A stretch of 64,000 bases of DNA from an uncultured Caldilineaceae bacterium (GTDB lineage Bacteria > Chloroflexota > Anaerolineae > Caldilineales > Caldilineaceae): contig CATOTS010000005.1 of assembly GCA_951813625.1 (NCBI GenBank), positions 282,787-346,786 on the forward strand, in the 5' to 3' direction. Of the stretch, positions 46,835 through 56,898 are shown in pieces. Both the position numbers and the translations under genes were made by a program. Within the stretch, counting starts at the first letter, position 1; every line of letters starts with the position of its first letter. The notes below the pieces were generated by a model. It did no database searches. It saw only the letters and a list, made by a program, of their open reading frames with translations, and had not been told where the DNA came from.

Positions 46835-47503
46835 TCAGGCTGAATCGGGCTGTTCGCCGGTGTAGAAGTCGGTGGTCCGGTTGGCGGCGGCCTGGGCGGT
46901 GGTGGGATCGGCGCCGTTGGCGATGGCGGCTTGGGCCCAGGAGTCGCTGCTGCCTACGATAAAGTCTTTGCCGGCTGGTGAGGCGGCGAAGGCGTCTTCG
47001 TCAAGCTTGGGCCCGTCGGGGTTGCCGAGGTGGAATGCGAGGCCCAGGAAGCTCAGCTCCCAGCCGACGCCTGTTGCGCCGGGGCCGAATTCTTTCCAAT
47101 GATCGTCGTCCGGCAGCAGGTTGTGCGTGAGGGTCAGGCAGGCAGCGGCGCTTCCCTGGCTGGCAAATGTGAGGTTGACCAGGCTGAAGTTGCCGGCGAA
47201 TTCCCAGGACAGGCGGATAATATCGTGCGGCCTGCAGAAGGTGATAATGCCGCCGGCGTTGCCTTCCAACTGATAATGACCACCAATCTGGAGGACGCCG
47301 CTGATGGGCATGAACCAGCAGGCAAGGCGGGCGGGATTGGTGATGGAGTCCCAAAGTTCGGCGACGGGCGCGGTGTAGGCGAGGGAGAGGGTGATTTCGT
47401 ACATGGCCCCCGTGTCGATTTCAGGTGGGTCGTCTTCGGGCCCTTCGTGCGTGTGTACTGTGCGCTGGAGGGCGGCGAGATGGTGGTCGTAGTCGAAGTC
47501 CAT
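46835..47503 (-). CDS. SRPBCC (START/AHSA1-like) domain protein
   Basis: 222 aa. The helix-grip fold signature is visible: MYEITLSLAYTAPVAELWDS then ITNPARLACWFMPISG, a LQIGGHYQLEGNAGG strand pair and DIIRLSWEF. Family members bind hydrophobic ligands or assist Hsp90 ATPase. A C-terminal region with FIVGSSDSWAQAAIANGADP is outside the core domain. Function not assignable. Confidence 0.85.
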   Translation of the reverse strand: MDFDYDHHLAALQRTVHTHEGPEDDPPEIDTGAMYEITLSLAYTAPVAELWDSITNPARLACWFMPISGVLQIGGHYQLEGNAGGIITFCRPHDIIRLSWEFAGNFSLVNLTFASQGSAAACLTLTHNLLPDDDHWKEFGPGATGVGWELSFLGLAFHLGNPDGPKLDEDAFAASPAGKDFIVGSSDSWAQAAIANGADPTTAQAAANRTTDFYTGEQPDSA

Positions 47504-47767
47504 GGGCTGTAGCTGGCTATGTGAAAGGGTGTATTCCGGGGCGGGTGTTCTGTGGCTGGATGGTTGACGAGAGGGATAGTCTGTTAGGGTTGGAGCGGTC
47601 GGCGATCAGGTTGGCGACGGTGCGGAAGGTGGCTCTGGTGTTTGGCTTTTGGGCCATAGGGGCTAGTCCTATGGCAGGCGTTGAAATTGGGCCGGCTGCG
47701 AAGAGTTCGGCAGGTGCAGGGGTATTGTAGCGGATTCGGGCGAAAGAGTGAATTGCTGCGATTAGAC

Positions 47768-48036
47768 GGATGCAGCCCGCGATTGGGGTGGGAGTCGTCT
47801 GGCGGGAACTAAATGCCTGCGGCGATTGGAGTTGTCTACCAGGCTTGGGGGGCAACGGGCAGGCACAAGACCTGCCGCTACCGTGGCTGCGGTTTTCGCA
47901 GATTGGGGGGCGGCGCGTTGGGCCGCAGACAGAGCAGTGCTGCATTGACCCCACACGCGGCGCGGGGCATACATCAGGGGGGCGTTGCGGGGGGAGTCCC
48001 CCCGCACAAGGGAGGGCCGTCAGGCCCGACCGTCCA
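47768..48036 (+). mobile_element. Truncated MITE-like copy H (left arm plus core)
   Basis: Begins GGATGCAGCCCGCGATTGGG, a slightly changed left terminal repeat, and continues through the left arm to the core at 47976-48036. After the core it turns into the CTGCAGTGGTCAGAGG type tail instead of the right arm, as copy B does. The rest of the 47504-48176 interval holds no supported gene except the remnant described next. Confidence 0.75.
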
Positions 48037-48107
48037 ACTGCAGTGGTCAGAGGTCGGTGGCCAGTGGCCAGTCGTCAGTCTTCAGTTGTCAGGCGCCAGG
48101 GACGCAG

Positions 48108-48200
48108 ATGGCTGACTTCGAAGTGGCAATCAGTTTTGCTGGACGAACTGAGCAACGATTGGCAGAAAGCCCAATGCTAGAGGATCTGGCTGAGGAATAG
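48108..48200 (+). pseudogene. Possible remnant of a TIR-domain gene start
   Basis: Thirty codons reading MADFEVAISFAGRTEQRLAE and onward to a stop resemble the very first strand of bacterial TIR-domain proteins (xxYEVAISFAGEDR). The rest of a TIR domain is missing, and the stretch overlaps the end of the ABC ATPase gene on the other strand. Low confidence; a chance match is possible. Confidence 0.25.
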
Positions 48201-48950
48201 TTTGGTGCGTTCGTGCTGGGCGTTGGTGAAGAAGTGTTCGGGGGTGCCGACTTCCATGATTTCGCCGCCGTCCATAAAGACGATGCGGTGGGCAACTTCG
48301 CGGGCGAAGCCCATTTCGTGGGTGACGACGAGCATGGTCATGCCGGTTTCGGCGAGCTCCTGCATGACGTCGAGGACCTCTTTGATCATTTCGGGGTCGA
48401 GGGCGGAGGTGGGCTCGTCGAAGAGCATGATTTTGGGGGACATGGCGAGGGAGCGGGCGATGGCGACGCGCTGCTGCTGGCCGCCGGAGAGCTGGCCGGG
48501 GTATTTGTCGGCCTGTTCGGGGATGCCGACGCGGTTGAGCAGGCCCATGGCGGTGTCGCGGGCCTCATCCTTTCTCATTTTGCGGACGTGGATGGGCGCG
48601 AGGGTGATGTTTTCGAGAACGGTGAGGTGGGGGAAGAGGTTGAATTGCTGGAAGACCATGCCGGTCTCGGAACGGATCTGCTCGATGTTGCGGACGTCGC
48701 GGGTGAGGGGGATGCCGTCGACGATGATGTCGCCGGCCTGGTGCTCTTCGAGACGGTTTATACAGCGGATGAAGGTGGACTTGCCGGAGCCGGAGGGGCC
48801 GATGATCACGACCACTTCCTGGGCCTGGACGCGCAGGTTGCAGTCCTTGAGGGCCTGGAAGTCACCGAACCATTTGCAGACGTCCTGGCAGATGATGATC
48901 TCTTCCGCGGTTCCATTGTCGGCCATTTCGGCGGTGTCGTTCTCGGCCAT
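48177..48950 (-). CDS. aapP: Amino-acid ABC transporter ATP-binding protein (AapP/GlnQ type)
   Basis: 257 aa. Start ATG 48950 ([17 protein letters not shown]) with AAGGAG upstream; the open frame upstream of it is a shadow of the permease gene. Walker [20 protein letters not shown]-loop [16 protein letters not shown], signature [16 protein letters not shown], Walker [15 protein letters not shown] and the switch His in [11 protein letters not shown] are all intact. It powers the permease pair encoded upstream. It could also serve the ATPase-less permease at 28989. Confidence 0.95.
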   Translation of the reverse strand: MAENDTAEMADNGTAEEIIICQDVCKWFGDFQALKDCNLRVQAQEVVVIIGPSGSGKSTFIRCINRLEEHQAGDIIVDGIPLTRDVRNIEQIRSETGMVFQQFNLFPHLTVLENITLAPIHVRKMRKDEARDTAMGLLNRVGIPEQADKYPGQLSGGQQQRVAIARSLAMSPKIMLFDEPTSALDPEMIKEVLDVMQELAETGMTMLVVTHEMGFAREVAHRIVFMDGGEIMEVGTPEHFFTNAQHERTKLFLSQIL

Positions 48951-49056
48951 CGTGAGCACTCCTTGGGGCGTTTCTAGGTTTTCGTTTCTATTTTCTAGTT
49001 GAACACCTGGCCGCGCGAGGCCGACAGGAGGCGGTGAGCGGGCGCCGGCATGCGAA

Positions 49057-50277
49057 TTAACGTTCGCCGACGCCGAGGCGGCGTTCGAGTCGGCGGCTGG
49101 CGTAGGACATGGTGTAGCTGAAGATCCAGAAAAGGACGGCGACGACGATGAAGACTTCCTGCTGGGTGCCGAGCCAGTCGGGGTTGGAGATGATGGTGCG
49201 GGCGATGCCGAGCAGGTCGAAGATGCCGACAAGGGCGACCAGTGTCGTGTCTTTGAAGAGGCTGATGAACTGCCCGACGAGAACCGGGATAACGGCGCGC
49301 AGGGCCTGGGGCATGATGATGTGTATGGTGGACTGGTAGGCGCTGAGGCCGACGGCCTGGGCGGCTTCGTACTGGCCGCGTGGGATCGACTGGAGGCCGC
49401 CGCGCACGTTTTCGGCGGTGTAGGCGGCGGAGAAGAGGGTAATGGCGACGAGCGCGCGCAGGACACGGTCGACGAGGGGGAAGCCGTCGGGCAGGAAGAG
49501 CTGGAGCATGACCTGGCCCATGAAGAGCAGGCTGATGAGCGGGACGCCGCGGATAAATTCGATGTAGATGACGCTCATGATGCGCACAGCCGGCAGCTTG
49601 GACTGGCGGCCGAGGGCGAGCAGGACACCGAGGGGGAATGAGAGGGTGATGCCGAAGAAGGCGAGCAGTAGGGAGAGCAGGAGGCCGCCCCAGAGGATTG
49701 GCTGGACCGGGGGCATTGGGCCTTCTTCTCCGGGGAGGCCGCGCAGCAGGACGAGCATGACGACGAGATAGGCGATAAGGAAGTAGGCGGCTGCGCGGCC
49801 GCGGCGCTGGATGGGCAGGTAGCCTGCGATAAAGAAGCCGGCACCGGAGGCAACGGCGGTAATGAGCAGGTTGAGACGGCTCCCCATGGAGAAGAAGGGG
49901 ATGAGCATGAGTACGAAGGGGATGGCGATGAGGACGCGGGCGGCCCCGCTGAACTGGCCGACAATGAGCTTCCAGCAGATGCCGACGACGGCGCCGAGCA
50001 GGTAGATGACGAGCCAGAGTCGCCAAGCTTCGGCGGCGGGATACTGGCCGCGCATGAGCAGGTTGAAATTGGCAGGGATGACGCCCCACTCGGCGGTGAA
50101 GAAAACCCAGCGCAGGAAGATACGGGCGATGACGATGATGAATGCCAGTGCGGCCAGGGTCAGGAGCGAGTTGAAGACGTCGCTGAAGAGGTTTCGCCGC
50201 AGCCAGCCAACGAGGGGGTAGCGTTCCGTTATAGGAAGGACAGAGCGGTCCGATGGCGTGCCTGCCGCGGTGGTCAT
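49057..50277 (-). CDS. aapM: Amino-acid ABC transporter permease (AapM type)
   Basis: 406 aa, longer than HisM because of extra N-terminal membrane segments, as in AapM/BztC proteins. The C-terminal permease domain carries the EAA loop [20 protein letters not shown] followed by [16 protein letters not shown]. About eight hydrophobic segments are visible. It ends 107 bp before the ATPase gene and follows the AapQ gene by 69 bp, the canonical J-Q-M-P order. Confidence 0.94.
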   Translation of the reverse strand: MTTAAGTPSDRSVLPITERYPLVGWLRRNLFSDVFNSLLTLAALAFIIVIARIFLRWVFFTAEWGVIPANFNLLMRGQYPAAEAWRLWLVIYLLGAVVGICWKLIVGQFSGAARVLIAIPFVLMLIPFFSMGSRLNLLITAVASGAGFFIAGYLPIQRRGRAAAYFLIAYLVVMLVLLRGLPGEEGPMPPVQPILWGGLLLSLLLAFFGITLSFPLGVLLALGRQSKLPAVRIMSVIYIEFIRGVPLISLLFMGQVMLQLFLPDGFPLVDRVLRALVAITLFSAAYTAENVRGGLQSIPRGQYEAAQAVGLSAYQSTIHIIMPQALRAVIPVLVGQFISLFKDTTLVALVGIFDLLGIARTIISNPDWLGTQQEVFIVVAVLFWIFSYTMSYASRRLERRLGVGER

Positions 50278-50346
50278 CTGAGGGGCGTCCCTTGGGTCAT
50301 TGTGTCGCGGACTTGAATCACGCTATTCCTGGTTCCTGGTATGGCG

Positions 50347-51531
50347 TTAGCGTTCGACGAGCCGGATGCGCTTGTTGTACATGTTCATTAGCAGTGAGGT
50401 CAGCAGGCTGAGCGAGAGGTAGGTGCCCATGATCATGGTAAACATTTCGATTTCGCGGCCGGTCTGGTTGAGTATCGTGTTGCCGGCTACGGCGAAGAGG
50501 TCGGGGTAGCCGATGGCGATTGCCAGGGATGAGTTCTTGGTCAGGTTGAGGTACTGGCTGGTGAGCGGCGGTATGATGACGCGCAGGGCCTGCGGGAAGA
50601 TGATGAGACGCAGGGTCTGGCCGGCCGTAAGGCCGAGTGCGGTGGAGGCTTCGCGCTGGCCTTTTGAGACGGACTGGATGCCGGCGCGCACGACTTCGGC
50701 GATAAAGGCGGCGGTGTAGATGACGAGGCCGGAGAGCAGCGCCATGAACTGCTGGCTGAGGATCTTACCGCCCTGGGTGTTGAAGCCTTCGAGTTTGGGT
50801 TGTTCGAGGGTCAAGGGTTGGGGAAGAACGATCCAGCCGACGAAGCCGACGGCGGCGACGGTAACGATAAACCAGAGGGTGACGAGGGGCATACGTCCGG
50901 TGCGTTTGCCCTGTTCGCGCAGGAGGTAGACGACGACGGCGCCGAGCAGGATGCCGGCGACGAGGACGATGAGGAAGGTGCCCCAGGATTCGGTGGGGAT
51001 GCCCCAGGGGATGGCTATGCCGCGGTTGCTGAGAAAGATGGGGCCTGGAAGGACGAAGGCTTCGGCGACGCGGGGCAGCTTGAGGAAGACGGCCTGGGCC
51101 CAAAAGATGAGGAGGACGAGCAAGGGGATATTGCGGAAGATTTCGATGTAGACGGCGGCGATGCGGCTGATGAGGAAATTTGTGGAGAGGCGCATGACGC
51201 CGATGACGATTCCGAGGGCTGTGGCAATGACGATGCCAAGAAAGGCGACCTGGAATGTGTTGAGGAGGCCGACGACGAAGGCCCTGAAGTAGGTCCGTTC
51301 GCGCGAGTATTCGATTAGGCTCTCGCCGATATCGAAACCGGCGCCCTGGCTGAGGAAGGTGAAGCTGATGGCGACGCTGTGCTTTTCGCGCAGGCCGGAG
51401 ATCATATTTGAGAAGAAGAAGAGGCCCAGTCCCAGAACGATGACGACGATCAGCACCTGGCTGATGATACCGAGGATGCGTTCGTCGCGGTAGAAGGGAG
51501 GTTTGACCTGGCTGGCGTGGATAGTTTGCAT
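50347..51531 (-). CDS. aapQ: Amino-acid ABC transporter permease (AapQ type)
   Basis: 394 aa. N-terminal membrane helix (IISQVLIVVIVLGLGLFFFS), a periplasmic-type segment containing REKHSVAISFTFLSQGAGFD, typical of AapQ/BztB, and a C-terminal permease domain with the EAA loop GQREASTALGLTAGQTLRLI then FPQALRVIIPPLTSQY. The large loop between the two EVFRN-like helix regions is family typical. GAGGG precedes the ATG. Pairs with AapM. Confidence 0.94.
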   Translation of the reverse strand: MQTIHASQVKPPFYRDERILGIISQVLIVVIVLGLGLFFFSNMISGLREKHSVAISFTFLSQGAGFDIGESLIEYSRERTYFRAFVVGLLNTFQVAFLGIVIATALGIVIGVMRLSTNFLISRIAAVYIEIFRNIPLLVLLIFWAQAVFLKLPRVAEAFVLPGPIFLSNRGIAIPWGIPTESWGTFLIVLVAGILLGAVVVYLLREQGKRTGRMPLVTLWFIVTVAAVGFVGWIVLPQPLTLEQPKLEGFNTQGGKILSQQFMALLSGLVIYTAAFIAEVVRAGIQSVSKGQREASTALGLTAGQTLRLIIFPQALRVIIPPLTSQYLNLTKNSSLAIAIGYPDLFAVAGNTILNQTGREIEMFTMIMGTYLSLSLLTSLLMNMYNKRIRLVER

Positions 51532-51638
51532 GACAGGGCCCTCAGAAGAGGGTCTCGGGGCCTATTTTCGGTGTTTGGGAAGGCAGACGAACAGCGGACC
51601 GGTCTGGCCGATGCAGCTGTCCGTCTGCCGGAAAGATT

Positions 51639-52736
51639 CTAGCGGATGGGCGGCGCGTAGATGATGCCGCCGTCGGTGTAGAGACTGTTCAGGCCGCGGG
51701 GCAGGTCAAAGACTGTTTCCGGGCCGAGGTTGCGGTTGTAGATTTCGGCGTAGTTGCCGACCTCTTTGATAACGTCCACGAAGCAGCCGGAGTTCGCGAT
51801 GCCGACCTTGGAGCAGAAGTCACCTTCGAGGCCAAGCAGCTTGCGGATATTGGGGTCTTCGCTTCCCATGAAGCTGTCGATATTGCCGCTGTTGATGCCA
51901 GCTTCTTCGGCGATCATGGTGGCGTAGACGACCCAGTTGACGAGGTCGAACCACTGGTCATCGCCATGGCGGACGGCCGGTCCCAGAGGCTCCTTGGAGA
52001 GCGTTACCTCGAGGATGACGTGGTCTGCAGGGGCGGAGAGCGTGGTCTGGCGGGAGACCAGGCTCGACTTGTCGGTTGTGACGGCGTCGCAGCGGCCTTC
52101 TTCGTAGGCGGTGAAGGACTGGTCGAAGTCCTCGAAGACGACGGCTTCGTAGTTGACGCCGGCGGCGGCGAACTGATCGGCGAGGTTAAGCTCGGTGGTT
52201 GTGCCGGTGATGACGCAAACGGAGGCTCCCTCCAGGTCAGGCAGTGTAACGACGCCGCTCTCTTTGCGCACCATCAGGCCCTGGCCATCGTAGAAGGTGG
52301 TTGGGCCGAAGTTCATGCCCAGGTCGGTGTCGCGGGACATGGTCCAGGTGGTGTTGCGGATGATGACGTCGCCTTCCCCGCTGGAAAGGATGGTGAAGCG
52401 TTCTCTTGCGGTGGCAGGCCGCACTTCAAGCGCGTTGGCGTCGCCGAAGATGGCGGCGGCGATTGCGCGGCAGTAATCGACGTCAAAACCAGAGAAGTTG
52501 CCTTCGGAGTCTAGGAAGCCGAAGCCGGGCAGCTGGGAGTTACCGATGCAGACCAGCTTGCCGCGTTCCTGGACGATGCTCAGGGTGGACTGTACTTCCT
52601 GCGGCTGGGGGGCGGCCGGCTCGTCGGACAAGACGGGTTCGGGGCCTGCATCGGGGCTCATGCATGCGGCGATGATCATGCCGACGACCATCGCGAGGAT
52701 CATGCCTGTCCTGTTAATTCCTTTCATGCTCTTCAT
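51639..52736 (-). CDS. aapJ: General L-amino-acid ABC transporter substrate-binding protein (AapJ type)
   Basis: 365 aa. Lipoprotein signal with lipobox IIAAC; AAGGAG lies 6 nt before the ATG. AapJ/BztA hallmarks: TLSIVQERGKLVCIGNSQLP, GFDVDYCRAIAAAIFGD, RNTTWTMSRDTDLGMNF and YDGQGLMVRKESG. Such proteins bind a broad range of L-amino acids. First gene of the aapJQMP operon, with a plausible sigma-70 promoter about 180 bp upstream. Confidence 0.95.
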   Translation of the reverse strand: MKSMKGINRTGMILAMVVGMIIAACMSPDAGPEPVLSDEPAAPQPQEVQSTLSIVQERGKLVCIGNSQLPGFGFLDSEGNFSGFDVDYCRAIAAAIFGDANALEVRPATARERFTILSSGEGDVIIRNTTWTMSRDTDLGMNFGPTTFYDGQGLMVRKESGVVTLPDLEGASVCVITGTTTELNLADQFAAAGVNYEAVVFEDFDQSFTAYEEGRCDAVTTDKSSLVSRQTTLSAPADHVILEVTLSKEPLGPAVRHGDDQWFDLVNWVVYATMIAEEAGINSGNIDSFMGSEDPNIRKLLGLEGDFCSKVGIANSGCFVDVIKEVGNYAEIYNRNLGPETVFDLPRGLNSLYTDGGIIYAPPIR

Positions 52737-52912
52737 TCTTTTCTCCTTGTGATGGCTTTGTGAAGACGGAAATTGGTTGGCTTGGCGTGCCGCCCCAGGG
52801 CGATACGTCCGAGAGAGACCGAAACGGGGGGTGCGGTTTCCCCTGCCGGAAACCTGCGCCTCCCGACAGACTCACTGAAGGCCGCTCGAACGCGGCGCGG
52901 GCCATAGTAAGC

Positions 52913-52941
52913 AGTATAAAACAAGTTGCAAAAGGCAGCAA
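52913..52941 (-). promoter_or_regulatory. Sigma-70-like promoter candidate of the aap operon
   Basis: On the minus strand TTGCTG and TATACT are separated by exactly 17 bp, in an otherwise GC-rich region, about 180 bp before the aapJ start. The -10 box matches the consensus at five of six positions, the -35 box only at three. Confidence 0.45.
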
Positions 52942-53489
52942 AGCCGCTGTTTCAGGGGCTGCTGCGCCGCAGCGGGGTCTGGGGCGTGAACGGTTGGGGC
53001 CCTGGACCGAACTAAGTGGCACAAGTAATGGCCGAGGTTAGTTGCTCTAGTCTTTCCCTCAATGTAGCCGAGGGCTCCGATTCTAGCAACCTTTCAGATC
53101 CGTACACGAGGTTACACGATTTTGCTCGATGAGTCACTTGGGAAGACCCTTCGCGTCCAAGGAGAAAGTAGCGAGAAGGGTTGTTGGAGGTCGGCCGGCG
53201 ATTCGACGGGCGATCCGGCAGTGCGGACTCAGGGCAAACCGTGGTTAGGAAGTAGATCAGAATTGGAGGGAAGAGGGGCAGCCGGCAGCGCGAAAACGGA
53301 GTGGGGTAGGCGGAGAGAAGGCCCAATGATGCGGGGGCTGAAGCCGAGGATAGGCCAGGGACGGGATTTCTTTGGCGGTGGTTGTTCGCTGTTCTATAAT
53401 CAGATCACATTTCAGACTTTGGAGCAATGGTTCGGGCCGTCAGCGTTCAAGGTGGCGGAGTTGCGGCGATAGCCCGACAGGAGAAGCAA
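52942..53489. other. Gene-free stretch between aapJ and the zinc-ribbon gene
   Basis: No supported gene. A diverged CACGAA-family copy lies at about 53096-53135 (GTACACGAGGTTACACGATT). The plus-strand promoter of the zinc-ribbon gene should lie near the end; TCTATAATCAGATC near 53393 could contain its -10 box. Confidence 0.4.
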
Positions 53490-54065
53490 ATGCCGGCAGA
53501 TTTGTCGAACACGATAGCAACGGTCATCGGGATTTTTGTCGCTTTATTGGGCGCGTTTCTGTTTGCCTTTTGGGTGGCGATGGGCATCTGGACGTTCAAC
53601 GACATACGCAGCCGGACGCGGGACTGGCTTGCTATCGGGCTGGCCAGCCTGCTGGTGATGATTTTTCCCCTCGTTGGCCTCATACTCTATTTTATGGTCC
53701 GCCCAAGGGAGACGCTGGCCGATGTTTTTGACCGTGCGCTGGAGGAGGAGTCACTCTTGCGGGAGCTGGAGGCGACTCTGAGTTGCCACCGGTGCGGCCT
53801 GCCGGTGCAGGACGCGTGGAACTACTGCTCGAACTGCCATAGCCAGCTTCGTTTTGCCTGCCCCACGTGCGGGAAGCCGATGCGCCACGAATGGAGCATC
53901 TGTGTTAGCTGCGGCGCGGACCAGCCGGACAGCCAACCGGCGGCGAAGCAGCTGACGCACGACGAGAGCCGGAGGGAGCCGGCCGGAGCGCCTGTGCAAG
54001 AGGAGGCGGTCATGGACGACTCAGCTTTCAGGCCGCCGGTGCAGGGAGCCGGCCAGCGAAGATAA
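53490..54065 (+). CDS. Membrane protein with double zinc ribbon
   Basis: 191 aa from ATG 53490 (AGGAG upstream). Two membrane helices (TVIGIFVALLGAFLFAFWVA and LAIGLASLLVMIFPLVGLIL) are joined by a short loop. A cytosolic part follows with two zinc ribbons: CHRCGLPVQDAWNYCSNC and CPTCGKPMRHEWSICVSC, eight cysteines in four CxxC pairs. The tail is polar and disordered. Similar proteins are common in Chloroflexota with unknown role. Confidence 0.88.
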   Translation: MPADLSNTIATVIGIFVALLGAFLFAFWVAMGIWTFNDIRSRTRDWLAIGLASLLVMIFPLVGLILYFMVRPRETLADVFDRALEEESLLRELEATLSCHRCGLPVQDAWNYCSNCHSQLRFACPTCGKPMRHEWSICVSCGADQPDSQPAAKQLTHDESRREPAGAPVQEEAVMDDSAFRPPVQGAGQRR

Positions 54066-54221
54066 CCAGAGGTAGCAACGATTAGTTTCGCAGGCTTTCG
54101 CGTCTTGCGGAATGATCCTACGCGAAGGTACGGGCCGGCGGATGGCGGTGGGACAAGCCGTTTAGACGGCGCCGGGCGTTGGAAATGGCGGTTGCGAACA
54201 TACTCTAACAGGAGTATCAGC

Positions 54222-54929
54222 GTGGTCATTAGCGCTCCCGTTCAATCCTCAATTGAGAGCAAGAAGGGACCGAGCCGACCGCCGCTCAATAGCGGCGATC
54301 ACCTTAGCCGCGCCGAATTTCGACGGCGCTATGCGCTTTATCCTGAAATCAAGAAAGCCGAGCTCATCGAAGGAGTCGTGATTGTGGGTTCCCCCGTCCA
54401 CAGACAGCACGGCAGGCCGCATTTTCAGTTCGTTTCTATCCTAGGCACGTATACGGCCCACACGCCCGGATTGATTGCCGGTGACAATGAGTCGGTCGTT
54501 TTCGACGAGGACAATGAGTTTCAGCCGGACCTTTTTGTCGGGATTGATTCGATACGTGGCGGACAGTTGACCGACACCGAAAAGGGGCCGCTGGCAGGCG
54601 TGCCCGAATTCATTGTTGAGATTGCGGCGAGCAGTGCATCATATGACCTGCACAGCAAATTCAATGTCTACCGCCGTAACGGCGTTCGAGAGTACCTTGT
54701 GCTTCTGGCATACGAGCGGGAGATGCGCTTCTTCCGACTGGAGGACGGCCAATTCAGGGCAGTGGAGCCGGATGGCGAAGGTGTTCTGCGGAGCCGTGTT
54801 TTGCCCGGCTTATGGTTTCGTTCCGATTGGTTTTGGGAAGGCAAGATGAGCGAGTCACTGCAGCTGGTGCAGGAGGGTCTTGCGTCGGCGGAGCACCAGG
54901 AATTTTTAGAAGGGCTTGCTACCAGTTAG
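54222..54929 (+). CDS. Uma2 family protein
   Basis: 235 aa. GTG start at 54222 is chosen because AGGAG lies 7 nt upstream; the frame is open to 54105. Core motifs: KKAELIEGVVIVGSPVHRQH, EFQPDLFVGID, LAGVPEFIVEIAASSASYDL and KFNVYRRNGVREYLVLLAYE, with the Asp, Glu and Lys of the presumed nuclease site. It differs strongly from the Uma2 protein at 42131, so it is not a recent duplicate. Confidence 0.9.
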   Translation: MVISAPVQSSIESKKGPSRPPLNSGDHLSRAEFRRRYALYPEIKKAELIEGVVIVGSPVHRQHGRPHFQFVSILGTYTAHTPGLIAGDNESVVFDEDNEFQPDLFVGIDSIRGGQLTDTEKGPLAGVPEFIVEIAASSASYDLHSKFNVYRRNGVREYLVLLAYEREMRFFRLEDGQFRAVEPDGEGVLRSRVLPGLWFRSDWFWEGKMSESLQLVQEGLASAEHQEFLEGLATS

Positions 54930-55239
54930 TTGCGCGAATCGGTGCCAATGGGCCTCTAGCCGCTGTGTAGCATAAGTCTTAAGTGTTTCCCCTCTTTCGC
55001 CGAGAGCATCAATTCTCCCAACCTCGCCAATTCATCCCCAAATTTTCACGAATGGCAACGGATAGAGCTCTTTGAGCTTTCCAATACGCTTTGCGACCGA
55101 CTTGCTTCCGGCGTCAGCTTCCGACAGACAATTGGGCAGCGGAGCAGGACGCGCACGCCTCCTGTGTCGCACCGGCAGGTGCAGACGCGTTCGCGCGGTG
55201 GGCCCTCCTGCAGAGCCGTAGTCGGAAGAAACAACTATA
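54930..55239. other. Gene-free stretch
   Basis: No gene seen between the convergent Uma2 and TPP-enzyme genes. A single AAATTTTCACGAATGGCAAC segment near 55035 is a worn CACGAA-family piece. No intrinsic terminator recognised. Confidence 0.4.
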
Positions 55240-56874
55240 TTAGTCCCCTTTCGGCGCTGTGGGAGCAGACATCATTGACCAGGGCGCCGGCATTTCACCC
55301 ACGGGAACATCAATCAGAACGGGCATTTCGGCGGCGAAGGCGTCGGCAAGGGCTGTGCGCAGTTCGTCGGGCGTGTGCGCGCGCAGGCCGAGCGCGCCGA
55401 AGGAGCGGGCGAAGTCGACGAAGTCGGGATTGTGCAGCTCGCTGGCGATGACGCGCCCGCCGTAATGCTCCTTTTGCATGCGTTTTACGTTGCCGAAAGC
55501 GCCATCATTGAAGACGACAGTAACGGTGTTGATTCCGTGTTTCACGGCGGTGGCCAGTTCGGTCGCGCCGAAGAGAAAGCCGCCGTCGCCGGTAACGGAG
55601 AGCACGCGCCTATCGGGCGCGGCGACTTTGGCGCCGAGGGCGGTGGGGAAGCCCCAGCCGAGTGTGCCCTGGTAATTGGCGGTGAGATAGGTCCTGGGTT
55701 GGAAAACGGGCATGGCGATGCGGCTGACGTAGCTGATTTGGGTGATTTCCTCGACGCAGATTCCGTCTTCGGGGAGGGCGGCGCGCAGTGCGTGCACGAA
55801 TCCGATCTGGGGTTGGACCGACTCGTAAATCGCGTCCATTTCGTCGTGCAGGGCCAGCATTTCGACGCGGCGGGATGGCCGGTCGCGGTTGTGCCGCGCC
55901 AGGGCCGGGAGGAGGGCACGGAGCGCGTCGCGGCTATCGGCGACAATCGGCAGGTGGGGTGTTGCGTGCGTGCTGAGCTCGTTGGGGTCGACGTCGACGC
56001 GTATCAGGTGGAGGTCGTCCGGCTTGCCCCAGTCCATCAGCGGGGTTGTGAGGCGGGTGCCGACGGCGATGGCAGCGTCGGCCTGTTCCCAGAGCCGCTG
56101 GCCGGGGCCGGAGCTATGACTGAAGGGGTGGCGGCTGGAGAGAACGCCGCGGCCGCTGCTGCTGGCGACTACGGGCGCCTGGAGGGCTTCGGCGAGGGCC
56201 TGGACCTCTTCGCCTGCGTCCATGGCGCCGCCGCCGACAAGTATCAGGGGGCTGTGGGCGCGGCCGAGGATGCGGGCAGCCTCTTCGATCGCGTCATCTT
56301 CTACGGCGGGGCGGTGGAGTTCCAAGGGCATGTGGACGTCGTCGAGTTCGGCTTTGCCTGACAGGACATTAAGAGGCACCTCGAGGCCGACCGGCCGGGG
56401 ACGGCCGGAGTGGGTTTGGCTGACGGCCTCATGCAGCAGGCGGGGCATTTCGTGCGGACTCTCGACGCGCTGGGCCCACTTGGTGAGGGAACGCATAACG
56501 CCGAGCTGGTCGGGGATTTCGTGCAACATACCGTATCCGCGTCCGATCTGGTCGGTCCGGATCTGGCCGGCGATACAGAGTACGGGCGCGTTGGTGGCGT
56601 AGGCGGTTGAAAGGGCGGCGGTCGTGTTGAGGAAGCCGGGGCCGGGGACGACAACGTAGGCACCGGTCCTGCCGGAGGCGAGGGCGTAACCGAGCGCCAT
56701 GTAGGCAGCGCCCTGCTCGTGGCGCGTATGGATAAGGCGCAAGCGCTCGCCAGCGTCGTAGGCTGCGGTGTAGAAATAGTCGTTCTGCACGCCTGGCAGG
56801 CCGAAGATTGTGTCGATGCCGTGGGCGAGCAGGCCTTGCACGAGGGCCTCGCCTCCCGTCCGGGTCGTTGCCAT
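55240..56874 (-). CDS. Thiamine-pyrophosphate-dependent enzyme (acetolactate synthase-like)
   Basis: 544 aa with the three-domain layout of this superfamily. The N-terminal PYR domain has IFGLPGVQNDYF and the catalytic Glu53 in IHTRHEQGAAYM; the middle domain follows near LVGGGAMDAGEE; the C-terminal PP domain has GDGGFLFGATELATAVKHG and VVFNDGAFGN, the TPP-Mg site. No regulatory subunit is nearby, so a catabolic carboligase or decarboxylase is likelier than biosynthetic acetolactate synthase. It lies 24 bp after the enolase-superfamily gene, implying a shared pathway. Confidence 0.92.
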   Translation of the reverse strand: MATTRTGGEALVQGLLAHGIDTIFGLPGVQNDYFYTAAYDAGERLRLIHTRHEQGAAYMALGYALASGRTGAYVVVPGPGFLNTTAALSTAYATNAPVLCIAGQIRTDQIGRGYGMLHEIPDQLGVMRSLTKWAQRVESPHEMPRLLHEAVSQTHSGRPRPVGLEVPLNVLSGKAELDDVHMPLELHRPAVEDDAIEEAARILGRAHSPLILVGGGAMDAGEEVQALAEALQAPVVASSSGRGVLSSRHPFSHSSGPGQRLWEQADAAIAVGTRLTTPLMDWGKPDDLHLIRVDVDPNELSTHATPHLPIVADSRDALRALLPALARHNRDRPSRRVEMLALHDEMDAIYESVQPQIGFVHALRAALPEDGICVEEITQISYVSRIAMPVFQPRTYLTANYQGTLGWGFPTALGAKVAAPDRRVLSVTGDGGFLFGATELATAVKHGINTVTVVFNDGAFGNVKRMQKEHYGGRVIASELHNPDFVDFARSFGALGLRAHTPDELRTALADAFAAEMPVLIDVPVGEMPAPWSMMSAPTAPKGD

Positions 56875-56898
56875 GCTCTTGCGTCCTTTGTGTGTGGG

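Noticed and set aside
48951..49466. N-terminal extension of the aapP ATPase
   Set aside because: The residues upstream of ATG 48950 are Ser/Pro-rich shadow of the permease frame; a clear ribosome-binding site marks the true start.
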